Below the pieces are notes generated by a model, which was not told the DNA's origin, did not search any database, and saw nothing but the letters and a program-made list of their open reading frames with translations. A program made the position numbers and the translations under genes. From the NCBI RefSeq assembly GCF_009917525.1, contig NZ_QZDU01000005.1, positions 62,001-126,000 on the forward strand: DNA of 64,000 nucleotides, written 5' to 3'. The DNA comes from Acutalibacter sp. 1XD8-36. Lineage in GTDB: Bacteria; Bacillota; Clostridia; Oscillospirales; Acutalibacteraceae. Numbering within the stretch: the first letter of the stretch is position 1; every line of letters starts with the position of its first letter. Positions 27,021-36,014 of this stretch are shown in pieces.

Positions 27021-28878
27021 TCCTCTGCAGCTCCTCTCCCGACAGCCTCTGGATTCGCATATCCACTCTTGTACCGATACCCTCCCTGCTCTGTATCTCA
27101 AGCCCATAGGGTTCCTTATAAATCATCCGTATCCTGTTCTGCACGTTATGCAGCCCGATTTTCTCATACGCCGCCCTGTCCGACCGGTCCAGGCTCTCCC
27201 TTAGCTGTGCAAGCTCCTCTTTCGCCATGCCGTTTCCGTTGTCGGTAATCGAGACTATTATCGCCTCCCCTTCGCACCGGCCCTCTATCAGGATATGATT
27301 CTCCTTTCGGGACCAGTCAAACCCGTGCACAACCGAGTTCTCGATTATCGGCTGTATCAGGTGCCTCAGCACCGCGCAGTCCAGAATGTCCGGGTCTATC
27401 CGGTACTCCACCTTCATTCTCCCCTGATAGCGGATATTCAATAGGGACAGATAGGTTTTGCAGTAGTCAAGCTCCTCCCTGAGCGTAACCACCGAACTGC
27501 CCTTAAAGCCCTGGCGGAACAGCTTCGCCAGAATTTTAATCATCTCCGCAGTTTCCTTGTCCTGAAGGTCCACCGCGCTCATGCGGATAGTCTCAAGTGT
27601 ATTGTACAGGAAGTGGGGATTTATTTGGGCCTGCAGGGCGTATATCTCCGCGGTCTTCTGCCTTAGCTCCGCATTAGTACGGTCCAAATGTGCCTGATAC
27701 TCCCGCTGGATGTACTTCTGCAGCTGCTCGCTCATTAAGTTCAGGTTTACGGCAATCTGCTTTATCTCATCGTCCGCCCCCAGTACCTCTGCCCTTGCTG
27801 TCAGGTCTCCTTTTGAGATTTCAGCCAGGGTATTATTGATGGAAAGAATGCGCCCAAACAGCCGCCTGGTGCTTATATATCTCAAAAGCAGAATGAGGCA
27901 TACGCACAGGCAGCATGCGGCACCCACCAACAGATTTAGGCTGTTGGCATAACGGCTGAGTTCCCTGTCTGAGATAAAGCTTACCACATGAAAGCCGAAC
28001 TCCGAGTTTGAGACAATATTTACAATCTGGTTACCGGCCCTTTGTGTCCCGGTGCGAAACCGGTCTATCTTGTCCAGCTCCCCGCTGTAGGAACCGTCAT
28101 ACCTGTCGGTGGAATCAAAGATAATCTGTTCGTCCCTGCTTAAAATCAAAATGTCCCCCAGCAGATACGGACTAAACTGATTATATGCGCTTTTTATCAT
28201 CCCCGGGTTGTACACCGCAGCCAAAATCCCGCTGTATCTGGAGGTATCTTCTGCCTTGCGTATATAGTCATAGATAACGTACATCTCCGGTGAGCTCCCG
28301 CCGCTTTCCAGCTCGCCTGCAGACAGGAACCTAACCCGGCGCTCATTGATATTTTCCGTCTTGTTTTCCGAAATTTCAGCCGCGATACGCCCATAATAGT
28401 CCGTCCCATACCCCCGGCGGGACACATTCAATATCTGCTCCGATGGACTTATCAGCAGTATATCGCTGATGTCAGTGTCAATAGGCAGGGCATTCTCCGT
28501 CAGGTAGGCGTCCAGTTCCCGGCGTATATCCAGCTCCTCAGAAAAGGCCAGTCCGTCGTCCGGACTGCGGCCGAAGAGCTCCTCTACGGCGCTGACCGCC
28601 GGTTCTCCCTCCGGCCCGCCTTTTACTGTACCCAGATACAGGCCGCTGAGTATCTTTTTGAAGTTCCTGTTCTGCTGGTTAAATCTGGCGTTGATGGTCT
28701 CAAGGACCTGCATATTGTGGTATATGGCCTGGTCCGTCAGCGAGTCCTTGACCGCCTTTGCTATAAGCGCCGCCATAACGCTAATCATTATTACAATAAT
28801 GACCGAATATATAGTCATCAACCGCAAAAAGAACCTGTTTCCTATTTTCTCCCTGTACAAGGCAAATAGTCCCTTCAT
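26998..28878 (-). CDS. YesM-type sensor histidine kinase (locus B)
   Basis: A 626-residue membrane kinase: N-terminal helix (RLMTIYSVIIVIMISVMAAL), extracellular sensor region (~45-300), second helix (LLVGAACCLCVCLILLL), HAMP domain, then the His-kinase region with INPHFLYNTLETIR (phospho-acceptor His) and an ATPase domain with PIIENSVVHGF and DNGNGM. The ATG follows AGGAGGGGCT. It is the first gene of the pair with the AraC regulator. The signal is probably an extracellular oligosaccharide or the ligand-loaded binding lipoprotein, but this is inferred. Confidence 0.93.
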   Translation of the reverse strand: MKGLFALYREKIGNRFFLRLMTIYSVIIVIMISVMAALIAKAVKDSLTDQAIYHNMQVLETINARFNQQNRNFKKILSGLYLGTVKGGPEGEPAVSAVEELFGRSPDDGLAFSEELDIRRELDAYLTENALPIDTDISDILLISPSEQILNVSRRGYGTDYYGRIAAEISENKTENINERRVRFLSAGELESGGSSPEMYVIYDYIRKAEDTSRYSGILAAVYNPGMIKSAYNQFSPYLLGDILILSRDEQIIFDSTDRYDGSYSGELDKIDRFRTGTQRAGNQIVNIVSNSEFGFHVVSFISDRELSRYANSLNLLVGAACCLCVCLILLLRYISTRRLFGRILSINNTLAEISKGDLTARAEVLGADDEIKQIAVNLNLMSEQLQKYIQREYQAHLDRTNAELRQKTAEIYALQAQINPHFLYNTLETIRMSAVDLQDKETAEMIKILAKLFRQGFKGSSVVTLREELDYCKTYLSLLNIRYQGRMKVEYRIDPDILDCAVLRHLIQPIIENSVVHGFDWSRKENHILIEGRCEGEAIIVSITDNGNGMAKEELAQLRESLDRSDRAAYEKIGLHNVQNRIRMIYKEPYGLEIQSREGIGTRVDMRIQRLSGEELQRNVYGDGS

Positions 28879-28922
28879 AGCCCCTCCTGACCGCCGGACG
28901 GCTCTGTGCGCCGGGCCAATGC

Positions 28923-30503
28923 TTACCCGAACACCACCTTCTCCAGCAAGCTCTCCCCTCCAGCTCCAACCAACCGTACCACTGTCTCCCCGGCGGCCTT
29001 CAGCTCCACCGGCCCGCTCCCGGCCCCAACCGTGCCAAGACTTCGCCCGTCCTGCAGAACCTCCACCTTCCCCAAGGCCCCTTCAGCAAACACTACCTCT
29101 ACGGTGCTTCCCTGTACGGCGTTATAGAGAGTGTACTCCGCGTATTCTCCGGCTCTAAGGCTAAGTGTAAATGCGTCCCAGCAGCAGTCAAAGCCGAAGC
29201 GCTTTTCTGGCATTGTCTTTGGCTCTACTATCCTCATTCCCGAGCCCCTGCGGTACCCGCTGAGAGCGTCGGTCTTTTCAGTGCCAAGGCAGCCGCCCTC
29301 GTCAAAGTCCGTGGCCCTCACAGAGCAGCCCGGCTCCCTACGGACGCTGGCGCTGACTTCCGGGCGCTCGTCGCAATGCTCTATCTTCATATTCTCCAGG
29401 TATTCATTAAACATATCCACAGCTTCCCTATAAGCCGGGCGCTCCCCGCCGCTTGTATAGGCGGTAAATTTGTCCCAGCCCCCGGGCTTTCTCACCGAAT
29501 AGGGGGAGTTCGTGCAGTCCATCTTCTTCCAGGGCCAAACATTGTACCCAACCCCCAGCTTTGCCCCCAGTGGATAGAGCGCGGCAAACCACTCCGGCGT
29601 GTTCTCCCCGCTCTCTCCGAGCCAGAGGGGTTTGTTCCAGCGCTCGGCAAGCTTCAGGAACTCCCTGTATGCGCCAATATCCGGCATCACGGCATATCGG
29701 TGGAAGTGTATCACCATATTGCTGTCATAATCCTCACAGAATACCGCCGGGTCAGTGGACCAGCTGCTGCCCTCGATGGAGAGCATATGCCGCCTGTCAT
29801 GCCTGCGTATCTCTTTGATAGCCGCAATGTAAAACTCACGGAGCTTTGGCAGGAGATACTGGCAAGGCTTTCTGCCGTCGTCCGGGCGCAGGGGCTCGTT
29901 CAGGATGTCGTAGCCGCCCACTATCCAGCGGTCCTTATACTTCTCTGAGAGCTCTCCCCACAGGGCGATTGCCTTGTCCCAGCTGTCCCTATCGGTAAAG
30001 AGCCGTGGGAAGTCGTCCACGCAGTCGTCGATATTGGCACCGGTCTGGCCCCCGGGAGCGCCGTGCAAATCCAGAAAGGCGTATATCCTGGCCTCCTCGC
30101 ACCAGTCCAGCAGGCGGTCAATGAGCCTAAACCCATCCTCCTTAAAGTGCACCCCCGGCTCGTCCTCCATGAGCACCCGCCAGCCGATGGGCACCCGCAC
30201 GGAGTTATATCCAAGCTCCGCCATACGCAGAATATCCTCCCTGCGCACATAATTCTCCCGGAATTTAGGCCAGAACCCGGCAGCATACTCACTCCCCGCC
30301 AGCTCCCGCACAATCTCCTCAAGCCTTCTGGGGCGGTCGCCTCTTGGCCCTGCCTTCCACATGTACCCCTCCGGCAGCAGCCAGTTCCCCAGCCCCCAGC
30401 CGGACAGGATTATGGGCTCATCCTTCTCGTTGACTATTTCCCGGCCCCGCGCGCGCAAATAACCGCTGACCCGCTCTCTGGAAAGTTTTTCTCTGGTAGT
30501 CAT
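28923..30503 (-). CDS. Glycoside hydrolase family 5 (endo-glucanase/mannanase-like)
   Basis: A 526-residue protein with a GH5 barrel: LGYNSVRVPIGW near the start, LDLHGAPGGQTGAN, the acid/base Glu in DILNEPLRP, the HFHRY block, and the nucleophile Glu in WLGESGENTPEW. After the barrel (~residue 380) comes a beta-rich C-terminal domain (~430-526) that could be a carbohydrate-binding or accessory sandwich. No signal peptide is visible, so it probably acts on imported oligosaccharides. ATG follows AAAGGAGG. It is divergent from the GH13 gene. GH5 substrates are diverse (beta-glucan, mannan, xyloglucan), so specificity is open. Confidence 0.87.
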   Translation of the reverse strand: MTTREKLSRERVSGYLRARGREIVNEKDEPIILSGWGLGNWLLPEGYMWKAGPRGDRPRRLEEIVRELAGSEYAAGFWPKFRENYVRREDILRMAELGYNSVRVPIGWRVLMEDEPGVHFKEDGFRLIDRLLDWCEEARIYAFLDLHGAPGGQTGANIDDCVDDFPRLFTDRDSWDKAIALWGELSEKYKDRWIVGGYDILNEPLRPDDGRKPCQYLLPKLREFYIAAIKEIRRHDRRHMLSIEGSSWSTDPAVFCEDYDSNMVIHFHRYAVMPDIGAYREFLKLAERWNKPLWLGESGENTPEWFAALYPLGAKLGVGYNVWPWKKMDCTNSPYSVRKPGGWDKFTAYTSGGERPAYREAVDMFNEYLENMKIEHCDERPEVSASVRREPGCSVRATDFDEGGCLGTEKTDALSGYRRGSGMRIVEPKTMPEKRFGFDCCWDAFTLSLRAGEYAEYTLYNAVQGSTVEVVFAEGALGKVEVLQDGRSLGTVGAGSGPVELKAAGETVVRLVGAGGESLLEKVVFG

Positions 30504-30532
30504 GATTACTCCTCCTTTATAATTGCTTATGG

Positions 30533-30667
30533 TATAACTATAGCTCTTATTACTTGTTGTAGCAACTGGTAATTATTCACAAATATTTCGGTGTGTTTTT
30601 GAGCAGTTCATCAGGGCCCACAATATTGACAACCCTCTTTTTACCTGCTATAGTAAGTATAACTATA
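30533..30667. promoter_or_regulatory. Divergent GH5/GH13 promoter region with paired TATAACTATA sites
   Basis: Rightward promoter: TTGACA 30626-30631, 17-base spacer, TATAGT 30649-30654. Leftward promoter: TTGCTA, 17-base spacer, TATAGT, with the -10 inside the left repeat. The 11-base sequence GTATAACTATA occurs at 30532-30542 and again at 30657-30667, once on each side close to each gene start. The two copies could be operators for a common regulator, or may merely reflect AT-rich -10 regions. Confidence 0.5.
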
Positions 30668-30687
30668 AACTTAAAAAGGAGATTCCC

Positions 30688-32340
30688 ATGCAACTATCAA
30701 AAGACTGGATAAAGGACCTTATAATCTACCAGATATATCCCCGCAGCTTCTGTGATTCTAACGGCGACGGAATAGGCGACCTGCCGGGCATTCTCTCAAG
30801 GCTGGACCACCTGTCGGACCTTGGGGTGAACGCCCTGTGGCTCTCGCCGGTGTACCGCTCCCCAAACGACGATAACGGCTACGATATCTCCGGCTATCAG
30901 GAGATAATGGAGGAGTTCGGCTCCATGGAGGACTGGGACAGGCTGCGGGACGCCTGCCATGAGCGTGGTATCCGCATTATTATGGATATGGTCGTAAACC
31001 ATTCCTCGGACGAACACCCATGGTTTACAGAGTCCCGCTCCTCAAGGGATAACCCAAAAAGCGAATACTATATCTGGCGTGACCCTGTGGACGGGCACGA
31101 GCCCAATAACTGGGCCTCCTGCTTCGGGGGCAGCGCCTGGGAGTTCGTGCCGGAGCGCGGCCAGTACTATTTCCACTATTTTTCTAAAAAGCAGCCTGAC
31201 CTGAACTGGGCCTGCCCGGAACTCCGGGAGGAGATATACTCCATGATGAACTGGTGGGTGGCTAAGGGAGTTGAGGGCTTTAGGGTGGACGCTATCAGCT
31301 ATCTGGACAAGCCCCAGGATTTCCCCGACTCAAAGCTTCCCCCGCGCCCGGACGGCTACTCCTTCCCTGACTGCCTGACCTGCCGCCCCGGCACCCATGG
31401 CCATATCCGGGAGATGAACAGGCGGGTATATTCCCCCGGGAACGTGATGACCGTGGGCGAGGTATCGGCCCCCACAGTGGAGGAGCTGGCAAACTATGTG
31501 CGCACAGAGCGGGAGGAGTTCGACATGGCTATCCCCTTTGTGCCGCCTATTGAGGAGATAAATACCTGGTCTCCGGAGAAGCTGAAGCATGATGCCTGGG
31601 AGAGCTATCGAATTATGCCGGAGGACGGCTGGTGGGCAAGGTTCCTCTCTAACCACGACAAGCCGCGGCAGGTGTCCCTCTACGGCGACGACGGTGAATA
31701 CTGGGAGGCCTCCGCAAAGCTTCTGGCTATGTTTATCCACACCCTACCCGGCACTCCCTTCATATATCAGGGTGAGGAGATAGGCATGACAAATGTGAGC
31801 TTCCCCTCCATTGAGGACTACGACGACCCCAGCACCCGGGACCAGTACCATCAGTACATACTCTCCGGCATGGACCCCTCCAAAGCCCTATCCCTTGTCA
31901 GGCTTGAGAGCCGGGACAATGCTCGCACGCCAATGCAGTGGGATTCCTCCGAAAATGCCGGGTTTACCACTGGAAAGCCCTGGCTGAAGGTAAACCCCAA
32001 CGCCTCAAAAATAAATGTGGAGGCCCAAAGACAGGACCCCCACTCAATATATAGCTTCTATAAAAATCTTATTGCCCTCCGCAAAACCTGCCCGGCTTTG
32101 TCCAGGGGCAACCTCTGCTTCCTTGACACCGGCTGCCCTGAGCTCATCGGCCTCACCCGCAGCTATGAGGGCAAGGGCCTTTTGGTCTTCCTGAACTTCT
32201 CTAAAGAGGGGCATACGATACCCTCTAGGCTGCTGGAGAATGCCGGAGCTGTCCTCATGTCCTCCTATGACAAGAAGGGCAGCTACCAGGGAGAGAACCT
32301 GCGGCCCTATGAGGCGGTCATTTTTAAGATGAAAGATTAG
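30688..32340 (+). CDS. GH13 alpha-glucosidase / oligo-1,6-glucosidase type
   Basis: A 550-residue cytosolic GH13 enzyme: IIYQIYPRSFCDSNGDGIGD (calcium-binding-type loop), conserved region I DMVVNHSSDEHPWF, region II with nucleophile Asp in GFRVDAISYLDK (~200), region III with acid/base Glu in VGEVSAP, and region IV FLSNHDKPRQ. The start motif and the NHSSDEHPWF block place it with MalL/TreC-type glucosidases. MalL or dextran glucosidase activity is more likely than trehalose-6-phosphate hydrolysis because no trehalose PTS is adjacent. It has its own promoter and a strong AAAGGAG site. The stop overlaps the convergent polyferredoxin gene end by four bases. Confidence 0.9.
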   Translation: MQLSKDWIKDLIIYQIYPRSFCDSNGDGIGDLPGILSRLDHLSDLGVNALWLSPVYRSPNDDNGYDISGYQEIMEEFGSMEDWDRLRDACHERGIRIIMDMVVNHSSDEHPWFTESRSSRDNPKSEYYIWRDPVDGHEPNNWASCFGGSAWEFVPERGQYYFHYFSKKQPDLNWACPELREEIYSMMNWWVAKGVEGFRVDAISYLDKPQDFPDSKLPPRPDGYSFPDCLTCRPGTHGHIREMNRRVYSPGNVMTVGEVSAPTVEELANYVRTEREEFDMAIPFVPPIEEINTWSPEKLKHDAWESYRIMPEDGWWARFLSNHDKPRQVSLYGDDGEYWEASAKLLAMFIHTLPGTPFIYQGEEIGMTNVSFPSIEDYDDPSTRDQYHQYILSGMDPSKALSLVRLESRDNARTPMQWDSSENAGFTTGKPWLKVNPNASKINVEAQRQDPHSIYSFYKNLIALRKTCPALSRGNLCFLDTGCPELIGLTRSYEGKGLLVFLNFSKEGHTIPSRLLENAGAVLMSSYDKKGSYQGENLRPYEAVIFKMKD

Positions 32341-33236
32341 AGCTTCTGCTTTTTGGAGGTGCTGTCTGAGAGGGGGTAAACCGGCGTGACCGCCCCTTTC
32401 GGGCAGACCTCCTTGCATTTTCCGCAGCGTATGCACTCCACGCTGTTTATATCCTTCGTCACCTCCACCCCCATGGGGCAGCTCTCCTCGCACTTTTTGC
32501 AGCCTATACATTTGCTCTTATCCAGCTTCATCTGATAGAAGCCGAAGCGGTTAAAAAGGGAGTAGAACGCCCCCAGCGGGCAGAGGTACCGGCAGAATGC
32601 CCTTGGGATAAACACACACGCCGCAATAATCACCACCAGTACCAGGGCCTTCCAGCTAAACAGCGCTCCTACTAAAGCCCGCAGCGAAGGGTTTGTCAGC
32701 AGCAGCGGCACGCCTCCGCCCAGGGTGCCCGCCGGACAGATGTACTTGCAGAAGTACGGCGGGTTCACCCCGGTATCATTCACAGCGAAGGCCGGGAGCA
32801 GAATCACCGTCACCAGCAGGACTATGTATTTGAGCCATCGCAGCGGGCGGTCGATTTTCCTTGTCACCTTAAGCTTTGGCACTGGTACCTTATGGAGTAA
32901 ATCCTGCAAAAGCCCAAAGGGGCACAGCAGCCCGCACGCGAGCCTGCCCAGCACCACCCCGAACAGCATTAAGAGGCCCAGCACATAAAACGGGAACCTA
33001 TGTCCCGCGCTGCCCAGCGCCGCCTGTAATGAGCCGATTGGACAGGCACCAAGGGCCCCGGGGCAGGAGTAGCAGTTCAGCACCGGCACACATACGGCCT
33101 TGGTGCCGCCGGTGAATATCCTCCCCTTGGCAAAGCCTATGGCGTAGCCGTTGACCAGCACAGCCGAAACCAGCTGCACCCTGCGCTGGAAGCTGAGCCT
33201 ATGCTTTTTCAGCCTATCCCTATACATTCCAGGCAT
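32337..33236 (-). CDS. NapH/YccM-like 4Fe-4S membrane polyferredoxin
   Basis: A 299-residue membrane protein with about five hydrophobic helices, several Cys-containing loops (NCYSCPGALGACPIG, CGLLCPFGLLQD, CKYICPAGTLGG, CRYLCPLGAF) and two C-terminal 4Fe-4S clusters (CIGCKKCEESCPMG and CIRCGKCKEVCPKG). Such proteins pass electrons across the membrane. It is the third gene of a conserved trio with a TlpA-like thioredoxin and a small CXXC membrane protein, and its start overlaps that small gene. The trio probably supplies reducing power for thiol or flavoprotein chemistry outside the membrane. Confidence 0.88.
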   Translation of the reverse strand: MPGMYRDRLKKHRLSFQRRVQLVSAVLVNGYAIGFAKGRIFTGGTKAVCVPVLNCYSCPGALGACPIGSLQAALGSAGHRFPFYVLGLLMLFGVVLGRLACGLLCPFGLLQDLLHKVPVPKLKVTRKIDRPLRWLKYIVLLVTVILLPAFAVNDTGVNPPYFCKYICPAGTLGGGVPLLLTNPSLRALVGALFSWKALVLVVIIAACVFIPRAFCRYLCPLGAFYSLFNRFGFYQMKLDKSKCIGCKKCEESCPMGVEVTKDINSVECIRCGKCKEVCPKGAVTPVYPLSDSTSKKQKL

Positions 33237-33355
33237 ATCATCACCGCCTTCTGTAACACATCTACATGCTCCCGCCGCAAGATGCCCACCGCTATAAAGA
33301 GTACCCCCAGGGCCAGCAGGCCATACCGCGCTGCCAGGACCCTTTTACTTTTCAA
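33209..33355 (-). CDS. 48-residue CXXC membrane protein (CD1871A family)
   Basis: A small gene too short for usual gene calling. It starts at a TTG (33353-33355) inside the end of the thioredoxin gene and stops inside the start of the polyferredoxin gene, overlapping both. The product begins MKSKRVLAARYGLLALG, has one membrane helix (~10-25), and ends with ICLECIGIG, the CXXC motif typical of the family. Position between a TlpA-like protein and a polyferredoxin is the characteristic context of CD1871A-type proteins. The overlap on both sides suggests translational coupling and fixed stoichiometry. Confidence 0.85.
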   Translation of the reverse strand: MKSKRVLAARYGLLALGVLFIAVGILRREHVDVLQKAVMICLECIGIG

Positions 33356-33878
33356 GGCTAATCTCCGCCTTTCCCAGCTTCTTCAGGGCGCTGTTAATAG
33401 CGGACAGGTACGCGCCCTCCAGGTCCTGCTGCATTCCAAGTATCCCTTCCCCTATCTGTTCGCCGTCCGGGCCGATAAAGATAGTTATAGGTATAGCCTG
33501 CGCCACCTTCAGCATTTCCTTAAAGCTGTCGTCGCCGTCTACCAGGGTGATTCCCTCGTAGCCTGCGTAGTTAAGAATCTCCTTTGCCGTCTCCTCGTTG
33601 CCCTCTGCGTCCACACAGACGGTGATAAGCTGTACATTGTCCGGCAGGGCCTTCTCGAAGGCCGCCAAGTCGGGCATTTCCGCAATACAGGGGGAGCAGA
33701 AGGTGCCCCAGAAGTTTATAACAGTCAAGTCCTTTTTCCCCATATCCTTGCCGCTGAAGCTGCCGCCGTCCAGGGTGCTGGCGGTAAATGAGCCAAACTC
33801 TCCGCTCCCGGAACAGCCGGTAAGCGCCACAATAAGCAGGACGCTTAAAATGGCTAAAAATATGCGCTTGTTTTTCAT
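33345..33878 (-). CDS. TlpA/ResA-like thiol-disulfide oxidoreductase lipoprotein
   Basis: A 177-residue protein with an N-terminal signal and lipobox (LIVALTGCSGSG) and a thioredoxin-like redoxin domain: TVINFWGTFCSPCIAEMPDL, with the redox-active pair as CSPC (~residue 64), followed by DNVQLITVCVDAEG and IPITIFIGPDGEQ. It is outside the membrane and reduces or transfers disulfides, probably receiving electrons from the adjoining small CXXC protein and polyferredoxin. The frame overlaps the small CXXC gene by 11 bases. Confidence 0.9.
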   Translation of the reverse strand: MKNKRIFLAILSVLLIVALTGCSGSGEFGSFTASTLDGGSFSGKDMGKKDLTVINFWGTFCSPCIAEMPDLAAFEKALPDNVQLITVCVDAEGNEETAKEILNYAGYEGITLVDGDDSFKEMLKVAQAIPITIFIGPDGEQIGEGILGMQQDLEGAYLSAINSALKKLGKAEISLEK

Positions 33879-33965
33879 GCTAAGTACCTCTTTTCTAAGT
33901 TATCGGGGGCGTCCCCTGTCTATTATTATACACATTATCGTGAAAATAGCAAGCTGTATGTAAGC

Positions 33966-33993
33966 GAGAGGCCCCGGCTGCCCGGGGCTTCTC
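33966..33993. terminator. GC-rich hairpin terminator between thioredoxin and DUF3892 genes
   Basis: GAGAGGCCCCGG pairs with CCGGGGCTTCTC around CTGC. It lies just after the DUF3892 stop on the minus strand and probably ends that transcript. The following T stretch is only modest on the minus strand. Confidence 0.6.
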
Positions 33994-33995
33994 TT

Positions 33996-34304
33996 TTAGT
34001 TAAGGCCTTTTGGGGAGCTGGGCAGGTCGCCCAGGTTATTGCTCTCGTCACCGTCGGGCAGTGAGCGCAGGTACTCGCTGCCGTTGCGGCTGGCTATGGC
34101 TACCCCACGGATTCCCCCCTGCTTGGCGAGGGCCACTCCCTCCCGCTTTGAGAGCACCCTACCGTCGGATAGCTGATACCCGGCTATCTTGCCGTTTTTG
34201 CGCACCAGCTGGGTGATGGACTTGGCGTCCTTATTCGGCACAGGGTTCATGATGTTGATATTTGCCGGCAGGTTTCCAATTCTGCCGTCTGCTTTGAGTG
34301 GCAT
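33996..34304 (-). CDS. DUF3892-containing small protein
   Basis: A 102-residue soluble protein. The core QLVRKNGKIAGYQLSDGRVLSKREGVALAKQGGI plus GSEYLRSLPDGDESNNLGDLP matches DUF3892, a short domain common in Firmicutes with unknown role. A Shine-Dalgarno-like AAGGAAGGA precedes the ATG. No linked partner; it is transcribed away from the YifB gene. The quoted domain elements are what supports the call. Confidence 0.75.
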   Translation of the reverse strand: MPLKADGRIGNLPANINIMNPVPNKDAKSITQLVRKNGKIAGYQLSDGRVLSKREGVALAKQGGIRGVAIASRNGSEYLRSLPDGDESNNLGDLPSSPKGLN

Positions 34305-34425
34305 ACTAATCCTTCCTTTCAGTTCTGTATGGATACACTCATATTTTGATGCTTTGTGCGGGCAAATATGCGAAATTAGACAAGTGAAAAAACCTTTTAA
34401 AATAATTCTTTATTGAAATTAAATA

Positions 34426-34454
34426 TTGCAAAAGCATGTGGTATAGTATATAAT
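34426..34454 (+). promoter_or_regulatory. Promoter of yifB-sfsA
   Basis: TTGCAA at 34426-34431, 17-base spacer, TATAAT at 34449-34454, about 40 bases upstream of the YifB start. Confidence 0.8.
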
Positions 34455-34492
34455 ATTGAATATCTTTGCATTTTTTGTAAGGTGGGGTCTCT

Positions 34493-36007
34493 ATGGTCTC
34501 AAAAACATACAGCATGGGCGCCTTCGGCCTGGAGGCCTTTCCAGTGGAGGTGGAGACCGACCTTTCCCAGGGGCTCCCGGCCTTTGAGGTGGTGGGCCTG
34601 CCGGACGCCGCGGTGAAGGAGTCCAGGGACCGGGTGCGGGCCGCAATGAAAAACTGCGGCTTCGACTTCCCGATTGGGCGCATTATAATGAACCTGGCCC
34701 CCGCCGACAAGCGCAAGGAGGGCCCAATATATGACCTTCCCCTGCTGCTGTCCCTATTAAAAGCCTCGGGACAGCTGGCCTGCGACACTGACGGCGCGGT
34801 ATTTTTAGGCGAGCTCTCCCTTTCCGGGGAGGTGCGGCGCATATATGGGGTACTGGCTATGGCTGTGAAGGCAAAGGAGGCCGGGTTTACCGAGCTCTTC
34901 GTGCCCGCCGCCAACGCCCGGGAGGGCTCGGTTATACAGGGCCTGCGGGTATACCCGGTGGAGAATGTGCGGCAGCTGGTGGACCATCTCACAGGCCGGA
35001 AGCCCATCTCCCCCACGGAGCCCGCCGCCCAGGAGCGCTCCACAGACGCCATGTTGGACTTTGCCGATGTGCGCGGACAGTACGAAGTAAAGCGCGCCCT
35101 GGAGATAGCTGCCAGCGGAGGCCACAGCGTCATTATGGTGGGCACCCCCGGCTCCGGCAAAAGCATGATGGCTAAGCGCATACCTTCTATCCTCCCGGAG
35201 ATGACCTTTAGCGAGGCTCTTGAGTCCACCATGGTGCACTCCATAGCGGGCAAACTCCCCGAGGGCAGCGCGCTACTGGGCTCCAGGCCCTTCAGGGCCC
35301 CGCACCACACTATCTCGGCGGCAGGGCTCTCCGGCGGGGGCAGCTCTCCAAAGCCCGGTGAGATTTCCCTTGCCCATAACGGCGTGTTATTCCTGGACGA
35401 GCTGCCGGAGTTTACCCGACCCGCCATGGAGATACTCCGCCAACCCATGGAGGATGGGGAAGTCACCATCTCAAGGGTGGGCGGCAATGCCACCTTCCCC
35501 TGCAGGTTCATGCTGGTAGCCGCCATGAATCCCTGTCCCTGCGGCTACCACGGCCACCCCACCAGGCCCTGCACCTGCTCGCCAAGGGCTGTGGAACGGT
35601 ATCAGTCCAGGATATCCGGTCCCCTTTTAGAGCGCATTGACCTGCATATACAGGTGCTGCCTGTGGAATTTCAGCAGCTCTCGGGGAAAAACACCGGGGA
35701 GTCCTCGGCTCAGATACGCCAGCGGGTAAACAGGGCCCGGCAGCTCCAGGTGGAGCGCTACGCGGACCTTGGGTACGCCTGTAACGCTGACATCCCCTCC
35801 TCCCAGCTGGAGGAAATCTGCATGGCTACCCATGATGCCTACAGCCTGCTGGAGTCGGCCTTCCAGCGCTTCGGCTTCTCAGCCAGGAGCTATACCCGGG
35901 TGCTTCGGGTCGCCAGGACCATTGCCGATTTGGAGGGCAGCGAGACCGTCCAGGACGACCACGTGGCGGAGGCCATACAGTATCGCACCCTGGATAGAAA
36001 GCCGTAG
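34493..36007 (+). CDS. comM: YifB/ComM family Mg-chelatase-like AAA+ ATPase
   Basis: A 504-residue protein: an N-terminal Lon-protease-like fold (SMGAFGLEAFPVEVETDL, DLPLLLSLLKASG), a Walker A GTPGSGKSMMAKR (~residue 222), Walker B VLFLDELPEF, sensor block AAMNPCPCGYHG with the conserved Cys cluster, and a C-terminal helical domain (GFSARSYTRVLRVARTIADL). ComM proteins are hexameric helicases that extend branch migration during natural transformation; in Clostridia the role is less studied. Start has AAGGTGGGG upstream. It is followed at eight bases by sfsA. Confidence 0.92.
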   Translation: MVSKTYSMGAFGLEAFPVEVETDLSQGLPAFEVVGLPDAAVKESRDRVRAAMKNCGFDFPIGRIIMNLAPADKRKEGPIYDLPLLLSLLKASGQLACDTDGAVFLGELSLSGEVRRIYGVLAMAVKAKEAGFTELFVPAANAREGSVIQGLRVYPVENVRQLVDHLTGRKPISPTEPAAQERSTDAMLDFADVRGQYEVKRALEIAASGGHSVIMVGTPGSGKSMMAKRIPSILPEMTFSEALESTMVHSIAGKLPEGSALLGSRPFRAPHHTISAAGLSGGGSSPKPGEISLAHNGVLFLDELPEFTRPAMEILRQPMEDGEVTISRVGGNATFPCRFMLVAAMNPCPCGYHGHPTRPCTCSPRAVERYQSRISGPLLERIDLHIQVLPVEFQQLSGKNTGESSAQIRQRVNRARQLQVERYADLGYACNADIPSSQLEEICMATHDAYSLLESAFQRFGFSARSYTRVLRVARTIADLEGSETVQDDHVAEAIQYRTLDRKP

Positions 36008-36014
36008 GTTTCCA

